Positions 1-9,050 of a DNA stretch of 64,000 nucleotides are shown one piece after another. This DNA comes from Mycolicibacterium phlei (GTDB taxonomy: Bacteria; Actinomycetota; Actinomycetes; Mycobacteriales; Mycobacteriaceae). A model generated the notes under the pieces. That model did no database searches. It was not told the origin of the DNA and saw only the letters and a list, made by a program, of their open reading frames with translations. Every line of letters begins with the position of its first letter. The first letter of the stretch is position 1. The translations under genes and the position numbers were made by a program. The stretch is taken from the NCBI RefSeq assembly GCF_001583415.1, contig NZ_CP014475.1:4030001-4094000 (forward strand), given 5' to 3'.

Positions 1-1
1 C

Positions 2-3000
2 CCGCCCGCGGACCTCGACGCCCCCGAGGCGCCGGCCACGGAGTTCACCGCGCTGGCGGTCACCCAGTCCGAGCCGACGCCCGAACCCACGCCGTCGATC
101 TTCACCGCGCTCACCGACCTTGTCGCACCGGCGTTCTCGGCGTTCCTGGGCTGGTCGCCGGCCGCTCCGGCGGACTCGCCGCTGGCCTGGCTGTTCGCGG
201 CGTTCGCGCGTCGGCAGGTCGGCGCCGACGCCGTCTTCGCCGCCGCCGCGGTGAACGAACCGCCGACAGTCTCCGAACTGCTCGACACCCCGGTCGCCGC
301 CACCGGCGCGATCAGCGGCCGGATCGTCGCCGTCGACCCCGAAGGCAAGGCCCTGACGTACACGGTCACCTCGGCACCGGCGACGGGCACCCTCACCTTC
401 GACAGCAAGACCGGCGCGTTCACCTACACCCCCACCACCGCCGAGCGCATCCTCGCCGCAACCACCCCGGACGTCACCGAGACCGTCGCGATGACGGTCG
501 CGGTCTCCGACGGGGTCAACACCGTCACGCACGTCGTCAACATCCCGATCGCCGACGCGCCGATCGTCAAGCTGGCCGACATCGAACACGACGACGCCGG
601 CGCCATCGTCGCCACCGCGACGCGCGCCTACGTCACCAACCGCAGCGCGGGCACGGTCACGGTCATCGACACCGCCACCAACACCGTCATCGGCACGTAC
701 AACGCCGGCCCCAACCCGGATGCGCTGGCGGTCAAGCCGGACGGCACCCGCCTGTACGTCGCGAGCCGGGAGAACAACACCGTCACCGTGCTCAACGCCA
801 ACACCGGTGCGGTGGTGGCCCGGATCTCCGTCACCGACCCGGCCGCGCTGGCGGTCAGCCAGAACGGCGGGTCGCTGTACATCGTCAGCGGCACCGGCAA
901 GCTCACCCGGGTCAACACCGCGTTCAACTGGATCGACGCGACGGTGAACCTGCCTGCCGGCACCCGGCCGACGGGTGTGGTGGTCAGCCCGGACAACACC
1001 GCCGCCTACGTCATCGGCACCACACCGGACGGCGACGGTTCGGTCTCGGTGGTGCGGTTCTCCTGGTTCTCCAGCAGCGCCACCACGTTCGCCGAATTAC
1101 CGGTCGTCCCAACGAGTATCGCGATCAGCCCAGACAACAAGAGGCTCTACGTCGGCGCCGGGGACGGAACGCTGACCGTGTTCGACACCGGCACCCGCGC
1201 GGTGCTCGGCTCCTACGACACCATCGGCCTGGATCCCATCACCGCGCTGACCGTCACCGGGGACGGGACCATGGTCACCGCGCTGAACCAGCGCGGCTGG
1301 ATCCTCACCGTCGACCCGAACACCGGTGAGCTGCTGCGGATGTTCTGGACGCGGCCCGAGGAGGATCTGCTGGCGGCCACGCCGCGGATGGCGGCCACAC
1401 CCGACGGCCGGACGCTGTTCACGACGAACGCCGACGACAGCGTCGTCTACGCCGTGTCGCTGATCGGGCTGAACACCGCGCCCGCGCCCGGTACGCCGAC
1501 GTTCGGCACCCCCAACTCCTGGACGGGCGCGATCAGCGGTGCGGTCAACGCCGCCGACCCGGACAGGGATCCGCTGACATACAAGCTCGTCACCGGCCCG
1601 ACCCGAGGCAGCATCACGCTGCGCTCCGACGGCACATTCACCTACACCCCGACCGCCTCCGCGCGTCACGCCGCGGCCACCTCGGACGAGGCACTTAAGA
1701 CCGACTCGTTCACCGTCGCGGTCTCCGACGGTCGCGGCGGGGTGACCTACACGACCGTGCAGGTCACCATCCCGCCCACCAATTCCAAGCCGTGGGCGTT
1801 CAACACCGTTGGCTGGCCGAACACTTCGACCGGCGCGGTATCCGGCAGGATCTGGGCGGGCGACTGGGACTGGGACAAGCTGACCTACACGGTGACCGGC
1901 GCGCCCGAAAAGGGCACGGTGACGGTGTCGTCGAACGGCTCCTACACCTACACGCCGTCGGCGCAGGCGCGCCACGAGGCGGCCAGGACCGGCGTCCCGG
2001 CGTCGGCCAAGAAGGACACCTTCACGATCACGGTCGACGACGGCCACGGCGGCACCGTCCCGATCACGGTGACCGTCAACATCACCCCGGCCAACGCCAA
2101 ACCGACCGGAGTCACCGTGGCCGACCGGTGGACCAACCCGAACAGCGGTGTGGTGACGGGCCGACTGACCGTGACCGACACCGACAACGATCCGCTGACC
2201 TACTCGGTGACCGCACCGAAGAAGGGCACGCTGGTCGTGCACGAGGACGGCCGGTTCACCTACACGCCGACCGACGCCGCCCGCCAGGCCGCGTCGGCAC
2301 CCAATGCCGGCACGTCGGCCAAGCAGGAATCCGTCACGGTCACCGTCAACGACGGCCACGGCGGGACCGCCACCTACACGCTCGCCCTGGCGATCACCCC
2401 GTACGGTCACGTCAACGCCGCACCCACGAACGCCGCTGCGACGGTGAACGATCCGACGCTGGCGATCGGCGCCGTGACCGGCAGGATCACCGCCGACGAC
2501 CCCGAACGGGACGCCCTCACCTACACGCTGGAGACCGCGCCGGCGAAGGGACTGGTGAAGATCGACTCGGCCACGGGCGTGTTCACCTACGTGCCGGATG
2601 TCGAATCCCGTTACGCCGCAGCGGCCACCCCCGGCGATGACACCGACACCTTCACCGTCACCGTCAGTGACGGGTACGGCGGCACCACGACCACGACCGT
2701 CGTGGTGAGCGTCGCCCCGCCGAACCCGGCGTCGTCGGCGATCGACCAGCGCGCCACCACGGTCGCCGTGGCCGCCCCGGAGTTCTGGTGGTACTCCGAC
2801 GAGGATCTGGCCAAAGGCCTTGACCTGCTGAAGGAATCGGGAGTCGACACCATCCGCATCCTGATCCCCTGGTTCCTGGTCGAACCCGAGGACGACGTGT
2901 GGACCTGGGACCGCACCGACCGCATCGTGTACGGCGCGCGGGACCGCGACATCAAGGTCGTCGCCGTGCTCAACCACACACCGGAGTGGGCCGTCACCCC

Positions 3001-3736
3001 CGGCACCGACCCCCTCGTCGGCGCCCCCGCCGACCCCGCCGAGTACGCCGAGTACGTGGGCATGGTGGCCACCCGGTACAAGGGGCAGGTGGGCGCGTAC
3101 GAGATCTGGAACGAGCCCAACGGCCAGATCTTCTGGCAACCCAAGCCGAACGCCGCCGACTACACGAAACTGCTGCAGGCCGCCTACCCGGTGATCAAGG
3201 AGATCGATCCGGACGCGGTGGTGATCGCCGGCTCCATCGGCGCCATCCTCGACGACGGCGACTGGACCACCGACTCGGTGCGCTTCCTGCGCGAGATGTA
3301 CGAGGCGGGCGCGGCCGGCTACTTCGACGCGCTGTCCTACCACCCGTACCACTACACGACGCCGTTCTCCACGGGCGGCTGGCTGCAGGGCTCACCGATC
3401 AACCAGCTCAACGAGATCCGCGAGCTGATGACCCAGCACGGCGACGGTAACAAGAAGATCTGGGCCACCGAGTACGGCCAGCCCGCCGCGCTGGAGTCCG
3501 ATGTGAACCAGGCGTACTACATCGCCGACTTCCTGCACGCCTGGCGGGATCTCGACTACGCGGGCCCGGCGTTCATCCACACCATCCGCGACCTGCCGCC
3601 GGAGATCAACAATCCGATCGAGGAGTCCTTCGGCCTGTGGCGGTGGGACTGGTCGGAGCGGATCACGCTCTCGGTCGTCGAGGAGATCATCGAGCAGAAC
3701 AAGGAGCGGATCAACCAGCCGCCGAATTCGGTCTAG
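2..3736 (+). CDS. Secreted multidomain glycoside hydrolase with VCBS-like repeats and YVTN propeller (5' end outside window)
   Basis: The frame is open from the first bases of the window, so the true start and any signal peptide lie upstream; the first internal start is GTG at 251. From there come one cadherin/VCBS-like repeat (about 251-560), a YVTN-type beta-propeller (about 610-1460), four more VCBS-like repeats of about 100 residues (about 1470-2720, each with a TYTPT-like core), and a C-terminal TIM-barrel hydrolase of clan GH-A (about 2760-3720). The putative acid/base Glu is in WNEPN (codon 3113) and the nucleophile Glu in ATEYG (codon 3470). It probably cleaves a glycan outside the cell or in the envelope; the substrate is unknown. 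The stop overlaps that of the convergent SDR gene by 4 bp. Confidence 0.85.
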   Translation, partial: PPADLDAPEAPATEFTALAVTQSEPTPEPTPSIFTALTDLVAPAFSAFLGWSPAAPADSPLAWLFAAFARRQVGADAVFAAAAVNEPPTVSELLDTPVAATGAISGRIVAVDPEGKALTYTVTSAPATGTLTFDSKTGAFTYTPTTAERILAATTPDVTETVAMTVAVSDGVNTVTHVVNIPIADAPIVKLADIEHDDAGAIVATATRAYVTNRSAGTVTVIDTATNTVIGTYNAGPNPDALAVKPDGTRLYVASRENNTVTVLNANTGAVVARISVTDPAALAVSQNGGSLYIVSGTGKLTRVNTAFNWIDATVNLPAGTRPTGVVVSPDNTAAYVIGTTPDGDGSVSVVRFSWFSSSATTFAELPVVPTSIAISPDNKRLYVGAGDGTLTVFDTGTRAVLGSYDTIGLDPITALTVTGDGTMVTALNQRGWILTVDPNTGELLRMFWTRPEEDLLAATPRMAATPDGRTLFTTNADDSVVYAVSLIGLNTAPAPGTPTFGTPNSWTGAISGAVNAADPDRDPLTYKLVTGPTRGSITLRSDGTFTYTPTASARHAAATSDEALKTDSFTVAVSDGRGGVTYTTVQVTIPPTNSKPWAFNTVGWPNTSTGAVSGRIWAGDWDWDKLTYTVTGAPEKGTVTVSSNGSYTYTPSAQARHEAARTGVPASAKKDTFTITVDDGHGGTVPITVTVNITPANAKPTGVTVADRWTNPNSGVVTGRLTVTDTDNDPLTYSVTAPKKGTLVVHEDGRFTYTPTDAARQAASAPNAGTSAKQESVTVTVNDGHGGTATYTLALAITPYGHVNAAPTNAAATVNDPTLAIGAVTGRITADDPERDALTYTLETAPAKGLVKIDSATGVFTYVPDVESRYAAAATPGDDTDTFTVTVSDGYGGTTTTTVVVSVAPPNPASSAIDQRATTVAVAAPEFWWYSDEDLAKGLDLLKESGVDTIRILIPWFLVEPEDDVWTWDRTDRIVYGARDRDIKVVAVLNHTPEWAVTPGTDPLVGAPADPAEYAEYVGMVATRYKGQVGAYEIWNEPNGQIFWQPKPNAADYTKLLQAAYPVIKEIDPDAVVIAGSIGAILDDGDWTTDSVRFLREMYEAGAAGYFDALSYHPYHYTTPFSTGGWLQGSPINQLNEIRELMTQHGDGNKKIWATEYGQPAALESDVNQAYYIADFLHAWRDLDYAGPAFIHTIRDLPPEINNPIEESFGLWRWDWSERITLSVVEEIIEQNKERINQPPNSV

Positions 3737-4626
3737 AGGACCGGAAAGCTTGTGCCGGTTTCCTTTTCGGCGAACTCCCACAGGCGGCGGGCGTCGCCGT
3801 AGTCGCACGCCGCCGCGGAGCGCCCGCTCAGTGTGGGTCCGCCCTTGAGGCCCAGCCGGCTGTCGATGCCGACGTAGCTGCCGGGCGGGATCGGCTCGGT
3901 CAGGCAGTACAGGGTGGGCGCGGCTCCCGCGTCGATGTCGTTGGCGAGCAGATTGGCCGCGGCCCGCACCACGGCGTGCGCGGCGCTGAGCACCAGCTTG
4001 TCGGACACGTTGGACAGGTTCGACGCCACCCAGCCGGGATGGGTGAGGAAACTGCTGATCGGTGAGCCGGCCTCCCGCAGCCGACGGTCGAGCTCCAGAC
4101 CCCACAGCATCACCGCCAGTTTCGAGCGGGCGTAGGCGGGAAACGACGACCACTTGCCGCGGCGCAGGTGCGGATCGTCGAAGTCGAAGGTGGTCATCCG
4201 GTGGGCGTCGGAGCCGACCGTGATGATCTTGGACCGCACCCGCGGCAGCATCAGGTTGGTCAGCGCGAACGGCCCGAGGAAGTTGGTGCCCAGCGTGATC
4301 TCGAACCCGTCGACGGTGTCGCGCCTGTTCTGCACGATCGCACCGGCGTTGTTGATCAGGACGTCGACGTCGCCGTCGATCAGGTCCGGGAAGGCGCGCA
4401 CCGTCGCCAGGTCGGCAAGATCGAGTTTGACCACCGCGGTGTCGCCGCCGATCTCGGCGGCGCGCTGGGCACCGAGGTCGAGGTTGCGCACGGCGAGGAT
4501 CACGTGGGCGCCGGCCCGCGCCAGGGCACGGGCCGTCGCCAGACCGACGCCGTTGGTGGCACCGGTGACGATGATCCGGGTGCCGGTGAGATCTCCGAGC
4601 CGGGACGGCGACCAGGTTGTAGTCAC
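3733..4626 (-). CDS. Short-chain dehydrogenase/reductase (retinol dehydrogenase-like)
   Basis: A 297-residue classical SDR. The NAD(P)-binding TGATNGVG is at about residues 21-28, NNAG near 92, a catalytic Ser in ITVGS, and YARSK supplies the YxxxK pair. It should catalyse NAD(P)-dependent oxidoreduction of an alcohol or ketone in the cytoplasm; the substrate cannot be read from sequence. I chose the GTG at 4626 because family homology starts there. The frame stays open upstream, but the extra ~84 residues are Arg/Pro-rich and do not look like an SDR. The stop overlaps the hydrolase stop tail to tail (CTAG). Confidence 0.85.
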   Translation of the reverse strand: MTTTWSPSRLGDLTGTRIIVTGATNGVGLATARALARAGAHVILAVRNLDLGAQRAAEIGGDTAVVKLDLADLATVRAFPDLIDGDVDVLINNAGAIVQNRRDTVDGFEITLGTNFLGPFALTNLMLPRVRSKIITVGSDAHRMTTFDFDDPHLRRGKWSSFPAYARSKLAVMLWGLELDRRLREAGSPISSFLTHPGWVASNLSNVSDKLVLSAAHAVVRAAANLLANDIDAGAAPTLYCLTEPIPPGSYVGIDSRLGLKGGPTLSGRSAAACDYGDARRLWEFAEKETGTSFPVL

Positions 4627-4967
4627 GGCCCGAGGGTAACGACGCCGCCCGGCCACCGCAGCCGTATTTCGTTCCTTTGAGTTACAGAAATGCGCGGGCG
4701 CCGGATCGGAAGTTTGCTCGTTCGCGGCCTCCCCAGCGCCGCAACGAGGGTTATGAGGCGTACGTCCGGCAAACGCCTTTGCCATCGTTTCACGATCACG
4801 CGGAGTTCCCGGCGGTATGGCGAACACCGGCGCCAGCGACTTCAAGATCGTCTTGCAAACCCATACTGACAAGCGCATATTTGCCTTACGTTTATGTCAA
4901 TTCCCGCGCGGCGGGAAGAGTTCGTGCTGGCTACAGTCAGCTAACAAGGTGATCGGGGCCCGGCAGC
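4627..4967. promoter_or_regulatory. Intergenic region between SDR and small secreted ORF
   Basis: 341 nt without a convincing gene. It contains patches richer in A+T than the surroundings (about 4665-4690 and 4860-4905). A TACAGT hexamer at 4932-4937 could be a -10 box for the gene starting at 4968. A TTGACA on the minus strand near 4898-4903 could be a -35 for the SDR, but no clear -10 accompanies it. No repeat or RNA structure was recognised. Confidence 0.4.
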
Positions 4968-5459
4968 GTGGGACACAGTGCATATGTCGGACGGGTCCGC
5001 GTTCTGGCAGTCGCGCTCGGCGTGGGCTTCGCGGTCGCCACACCCGCCGGGCCCGCCTGGGCCGATCCCGACACCACCTCGGGCGCGTCCGCCGACTCCG
5101 GGTCCGGCTCGGCACCGGATGCGCCCGACCTGCAGACCACCGGGGGCGCGGAGGACGGTGGGGACTCCGCGCCGCCGGAGGCACCCGACCCCCCGGGTGC
5201 GACCCCGTCGTTGCCGTCCTCCCCTTCGGCGCACACAACGGAGGTCGCCCCGGGGGTGACGGTGTCGAGTTCCGGCGGTGCGCTCACCTCGGACAGCCAG
5301 TCGTGGGCCGGATCGGCGTTCATCCAGACCATCAAGGACAACTCCGAATCCGACGAGAACGCCGCCAACATGGGGCTGTTCACCAAGGACTGGACCCCGA
5401 AGGCGGCGTGGTTCACACTGCTGGAGCTGCTCGAGGAGAACGCCCGGCTGGCGACCTGA
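4968..5459 (+). CDS. Small secreted ORF: leader plus C-terminal scrap of a GH-A hydrolase
   Basis: 163 residues from GTG. The N-terminus (YVGRVRVLAVALGVGFAVAT..AWAD) is the export leader seen on large mycobacterial Ig-like/YVTN secreted proteins. A Pro/Ser/Gly-rich linker follows. The last ~55 residues (AFIQTIKDN... GLFTKDWTPKAAW) align by eye with the last barrel strand and helix of the hydrolase encoded at 2-3736 (AFIHTIRD... FGLWRWDW). Both catalytic Glu motifs and the whole barrel core are absent, so it cannot be an active hydrolase. It is either an internally deleted paralogue that kept its frame or a remnant. It abuts the convergent LLM gene with no gap. Confidence 0.6.
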   Translation: MGHSAYVGRVRVLAVALGVGFAVATPAGPAWADPDTTSGASADSGSGSAPDAPDLQTTGGAEDGGDSAPPEAPDPPGATPSLPSSPSAHTTEVAPGVTVSSSGGALTSDSQSWAGSAFIQTIKDNSESDENAANMGLFTKDWTPKAAWFTLLELLEENARLAT

Positions 5460-6356
5460 TCAGCCCGTCACCTCCGCGGCCACCTCGGCCGCCCGGTGCA
5501 GCTGGTCGATATCGGAACTCGTTGGGATGAGATGGATCTCGTCGGTACCGATGTCCTCGAACCGGCGCAGCACGTCGCGCAGCTGGCGTTGGGTGCCCGC
5601 CCATCCGGTGGTGGGTGCCATCGCGTCGACGAGGTCGGCGGGAATCCAGTTCATGTAGCGGCGCAGGTGCCGGTGCACCTGGGCGCGGGGCTCGTCGCCG
5701 TCGCCGATCGCGAACCAGAACGAGGTGGCCAGATGCGGTGCGGGTTTACCCGCCTCGGCCCACGCGGTGCGCGCCACGTCGAACAGCTCGTTCTGCCGCT
5801 CGACGTCGAGATCGAGTGTGGTGCCCGCCAGCCCGTCGGCCCACGGCGCGGCGCTGCGCACGGTCTTCGGGCCGATCGTGCCCACCAGCAACCGGGGTCC
5901 GCCCGGTTGCACCGGCGCCGGCCCGACCGGCAGCACCGACTCGGTGAGCTTCTCGCCGGCCCAGACCCGCCGCATCGCCGCGACCCGGTCCGCCATCCCG
6001 CGCATCGTCTGGCTGGACAGGTCGGCCGACACCGCGCGGTAGTCCTCCTCCCGACCGCCGACACCCAGCCCGACGGTGAGCCGGCCGTCGCACAGCATGT
6101 CGCCGGTGGCCAGCGCCTTGGCGAGCATCACCGGGTCGTGCAGCTGCGGCACCACCACCGTCGTCACCAACCGCACCCGCTCGGTCCAGGCGGCCAGCGC
6201 CCCCAGCAGGGTCAGGGAGTCCGGGTTGTCGAACGCGATGCGCTCACCCCAGCACAGCGACGAGAACGGTCCCTCGTCGATGACCCGGGCCCACTCCCGC
6301 AGGGTGGCCGCGTCGAGGTCGGGTTCCATCACCGGCATCGTCATTCCGATTTGCAC
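5460..6356 (-). CDS. LLM-class (F420-dependent type) oxidoreductase
   Basis: 298 residues of the luciferase-like TIM-barrel family. Recognisable blocks include GRLTVGLGVGGREEDY and LTLLGALAAWTERVRL, with the family pattern of a deazaflavin- or flavin-dependent hydride-transfer enzyme. Many mycobacterial members use F420, but that is inferred from family. The GTG at 6356 gives MQIGMTMPVMEPDL; an in-frame ATG lies at 6344. The start faces the DUF4032 gene with only 27 bp between start codons, so the two promoters must overlap the coding ends. Substrate unknown. Confidence 0.8.
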   Translation of the reverse strand: MQIGMTMPVMEPDLDAATLREWARVIDEGPFSSLCWGERIAFDNPDSLTLLGALAAWTERVRLVTTVVVPQLHDPVMLAKALATGDMLCDGRLTVGLGVGGREEDYRAVSADLSSQTMRGMADRVAAMRRVWAGEKLTESVLPVGPAPVQPGGPRLLVGTIGPKTVRSAAPWADGLAGTTLDLDVERQNELFDVARTAWAEAGKPAPHLATSFWFAIGDGDEPRAQVHRHLRRYMNWIPADLVDAMAPTTGWAGTQRQLRDVLRRFEDIGTDEIHLIPTSSDIDQLHRAAEVAAEVTG

Positions 6357-6383
6357 GACCGCGATTCTCACACGGCTGGCAGC

Positions 6384-7661
6384 ATGAACAGCATGCCCAG
6401 CGGCGTGCCCGAGATCCGCCTGCGTGCCCCCACCCCGGAACTGCTGGCCCTTCCGTGGGAGCGGCCGCTGTCGGAGTGGACGCTGCCCGACGTCCCGCTG
6501 CGCGACGTGGAGGTCGGGCCGAGCCGGCACCTGGTGAAGTTCGTCGAGGCCGACGAGACGGTGTGGGCCGTCAAGGAGCTCCCGCCGCGCATCGCCGACC
6601 AGGAGTACTCGGTGCTGCGCCGGCTCGAGGACATGGGGCTGCCCGCCGTGCGTCCGGCCGGGCTGGTGCGTCAGCCGGAGTTCGGCTCGGCGCTGCTGGT
6701 GACCCGGTTCCTCACCGGCTCGTGGCAGTACCGGCGGCTGTTCCGCCGGCTGCCGCCCGATCAGCCCAAGCACCGAGCCCGGCTGTTCGACGCGATGGCC
6801 ACGCTGATGGTCGAACTGCACCGGCACGGCGTGTTCTGGGGTGACTGCTCGCTGGCCAACACGCTGTTCCGGCGCGACGGCCAGGTGCTGCAGGCGTCGC
6901 TGGTGGACGCCGAGACCAGCGAGGTGCATCCGTCGTTGTCGACCGGTCAGCGCGAACATGACATCGACATCCTGGTGGAGAACGTCGCGGCGGGCATGGT
7001 GGATCTCGTCGAGCAGCTCGAACGCCCCGAGCTCGAGGACGTCGTCATCGACGAGGCGCTCGACATCCGGCGCCGCTACCAGCAGCTCTGGGACATCCTG
7101 CACACCCGGCCGGTGTTCGCGCTGGAGGACCGCTACCACGTCGAGGGCACCATCCGTCAGCTCAACGACCTCGGCTTCGCCGTCGACGAGATCGCGCTGT
7201 CCCCGCTCAACGACGAACCCGGCAAGCTCGCCCTGCACGTCGCCGTCGGGGACCGTCGCTTCCACGCCCAGCGGCTGCGCGAGCTCACCGGCCTCGACGT
7301 CGGCGAGGGGCAGGCGCAGATCCTGCTCGGGGACATGCACACCTACCGGGCGCAGCTGAGCCGGGAGGCCGGCGAGGACGTCGACGAGCCCACGGCGGCG
7401 CGGCTGTGGGTGATGGAGGTGGCCACCCCGCTGATGCACCGCGCCCACGCCGCGCTCAAACACACCGGCTCGGCGATCCAGGCCTACTGCGACCTGCTCG
7501 AGGTGCGCTGGCTGCTCAGCGAACAGGCCGGCCGCGACGTCGGCACCGAAGCGGCCCTGGTGGCGCTGGCCCGCGGAGTCATCCCCAGCGACTCGGCGGC
7601 GAAGATGGCCGTCGCCGAGATCCCCACCGCCCCGATGCCGCGGATCGAACTCGACGACTAG
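6384..7661 (+). CDS. DUF4032 protein with kinase-like fold
   Basis: 425 residues. The first half resembles lipopolysaccharide-kinase/RIO-like folds: VWAVKEL could supply the Lys, HGVFWGDCSLANTL resembles a catalytic loop, and LVDAETSE resembles the metal-binding segment. The C-terminal half is the DUF4032 region. The biochemical role is not established. The ATG at 6384 is followed by a second in-frame ATG at 6393; no strong ribosome binding site precedes either. The gene is divergent from the LLM oxidoreductase and is followed by a small hairpin. Confidence 0.75.
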   Translation: MNSMPSGVPEIRLRAPTPELLALPWERPLSEWTLPDVPLRDVEVGPSRHLVKFVEADETVWAVKELPPRIADQEYSVLRRLEDMGLPAVRPAGLVRQPEFGSALLVTRFLTGSWQYRRLFRRLPPDQPKHRARLFDAMATLMVELHRHGVFWGDCSLANTLFRRDGQVLQASLVDAETSEVHPSLSTGQREHDIDILVENVAAGMVDLVEQLERPELEDVVIDEALDIRRRYQQLWDILHTRPVFALEDRYHVEGTIRQLNDLGFAVDEIALSPLNDEPGKLALHVAVGDRRFHAQRLRELTGLDVGEGQAQILLGDMHTYRAQLSREAGEDVDEPTAARLWVMEVATPLMHRAHAALKHTGSAIQAYCDLLEVRWLLSEQAGRDVGTEAALVALARGVIPSDSAAKMAVAEIPTAPMPRIELDD

Positions 7662-7663
7662 AC

Positions 7664-7679
7664 CGGGGGTTATCCCCCG
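7664..7679. terminator. Small GC hairpin after the DUF4032 gene
   Basis: CGGGGG-TTAT-CCCCCG forms a 6-bp perfect stem with a 4-nt loop, starting 3 nt after the stop codon. No U-tract follows, so it would be a weak, non-canonical terminator at best. Confidence 0.35.
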
Positions 7680-7724
7680 CACGGTTCGCGGGAAAACGGT
7701 GTGTCGCCGCGGCGCCCGGCTTCC

Positions 7725-7730
7725 TAGGTT
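7725..7730 (+). promoter_or_regulatory. -10 box (TAGGTT) of the sensor kinase gene
   Basis: TAGGTT ends 6 nt before the ATG at 7737, which fits transcription starting at or near the start codon. The intervening GGAGGC could alternatively act as a ribosome binding site if transcription starts further upstream. Confidence 0.5.
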
Positions 7731-7736
7731 GGAGGC

Positions 7737-9050
7737 ATGGTCACGGTTCCCACCACCGACGCCGGCACCACCCCGGTCACCCCGGCGCCGCCCGGCGAGC
7801 CCGCGCCGGGGCGCAGCCGCCCGATCGGCGTCGTACCGACGGCGTCGATGATCACCGGCGCGGCGATCGCCTCGGTCTGGTTCTGGATCCCGCTGACGAT
7901 CCTCATCGGCGGGATCTCCTCGATCCCCAGCGGGATCGGGTTCGCGCTGGCGGCGGTCGTGTTCGTCTACGTGATCCGCGGGGTGGACCGGGTCGAGCGG
8001 CTGCGCAGCGAGGCCGTGTTCGGGATGGGCTTCGCGGTGCCCCCGCGGCCGGTCTCGTCCTACACCGGTTTCGTGCGCTGGCTGCACCAGCTGTGGCTGG
8101 ACATCAGCAGTACCCGGTTCTGGAAGGTGGTGGCCCACCACTACCTGCGGATGCTCTACGACATGCTGGCGGTGTCGATCGCGTTCGGTCTCGTGGTGTT
8201 CGCGTTCCTGGGTCCGGCGATCGCCACGGCGATCGACAACAGCGACGACGCGGCAGGGCTGAGATTCCTTCCGGTGCCGCTGGCGTGGCTGCTGTCGGTG
8301 GTGGCGCTGGTCGCGGCGGCGGCGATCCTGGTGCTGGCGCCGGCGTTGGACGCCAAGATCGACCGGTGGCTGCTGCCGCCGTCGCCGACCGCGCTGCTCA
8401 AGCATCAGGTCAGTGCGCTGGCCGAGGCGCGGCAGGGTGCGGTGTCGTCGGCGCAGACCGAACGTCACCGCATCGAACGCGACCTGCACGACAGTGTGCA
8501 GCCGCGGCTGGTCAGCCTGGCGATGACGATCGGGCTGGCGCAGACGAAACTCGACACCGACCTGCCCGCGGCCAAGACGCTGATCGCCGAGGCGCACGAC
8601 GACGCCAAGTCCGCGCTGGCCGAGCTGCGCAACGTGGTGCGCGGGATCGCACCGACGATCCTGGCCGACCGCGGTCTGGACGCCGCGCTGTCGTCGGTGG
8701 TGCAGCGCTCGACGGTGCCGACCACACTCGACGTGCAGCTGCCGCAGCGGCTGCCCGACGAGGTCGAGGCGTGCGCGTATTTCGTTGTCGCCGAGGCGTT
8801 GACGAATATCGCCAAGCACGCCCACGCCACCCAGGCGGTGGTGACGGTGCGCTACGACGAGGCGACGCGCCAGCTGACGGTGTCGGTGTTCGACAACGGC
8901 GTCGGCGGCGCGCGGGTGACCGCCGACGCAGACGCCACCGGGCTGCGCGGGCTCGAGGAGCGGGTGCGCGCCGCGCACGGCACGTTCACCGTGTCCAGCC
9001 CGCCGAGCGGTCCGACGATCATCACCGCGGTGCTGCCATGCGCATCGTGA
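7737..9050 (+). CDS. NarL-family sensor histidine kinase
   Basis: 437 residues. A Pro-rich N-terminus precedes four likely membrane segments (about 38-60, 62-80, 140-165, 180-205). The HisKA_3 motif ERHRIERDLHDSVQPRL carries the phosphoacceptor His at about residue 251. The HATPase domain shows EALTNIAKHAHA, DNGVGG and GLRGLEERV. It should autophosphorylate at the membrane and pass phosphate to the response regulator, whose start overlaps this stop by 13 bp. The membrane-embedded input region has no large extracellular domain, suggesting sensing of membrane state; this is an inference. Confidence 0.9.
   Translation: MVTVPTTDAGTTPVTPAPPGEPAPGRSRPIGVVPTASMITGAAIASVWFWIPLTILIGGISSIPSGIGFALAAVVFVYVIRGVDRVERLRSEAVFGMGFAVPPRPVSSYTGFVRWLHQLWLDISSTRFWKVVAHHYLRMLYDMLAVSIAFGLVVFAFLGPAIATAIDNSDDAAGLRFLPVPLAWLLSVVALVAAAAILVLAPALDAKIDRWLLPPSPTALLKHQVSALAEARQGAVSSAQTERHRIERDLHDSVQPRLVSLAMTIGLAQTKLDTDLPAAKTLIAEAHDDAKSALAELRNVVRGIAPTILADRGLDAALSSVVQRSTVPTTLDVQLPQRLPDEVEACAYFVVAEALTNIAKHAHATQAVVTVRYDEATRQLTVSVFDNGVGGARVTADADATGLRGLEERVRAAHGTFTVSSPPSGPTIITAVLPCAS

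Noticed and set aside
1097..3352. Long antisense open frame (751 codons) opposite the glycoside hydrolase
   Set aside because: Low-complexity Arg/Gly/Val/His-rich translation with no domain; a mirror of codon bias on the sense strand.
6357..8978. Antisense open frame continuing upstream of the LLM oxidoreductase
   Set aside because: It crosses the DUF4032 and kinase genes and encodes compositionally biased sequence; the real gene starts near 6356.
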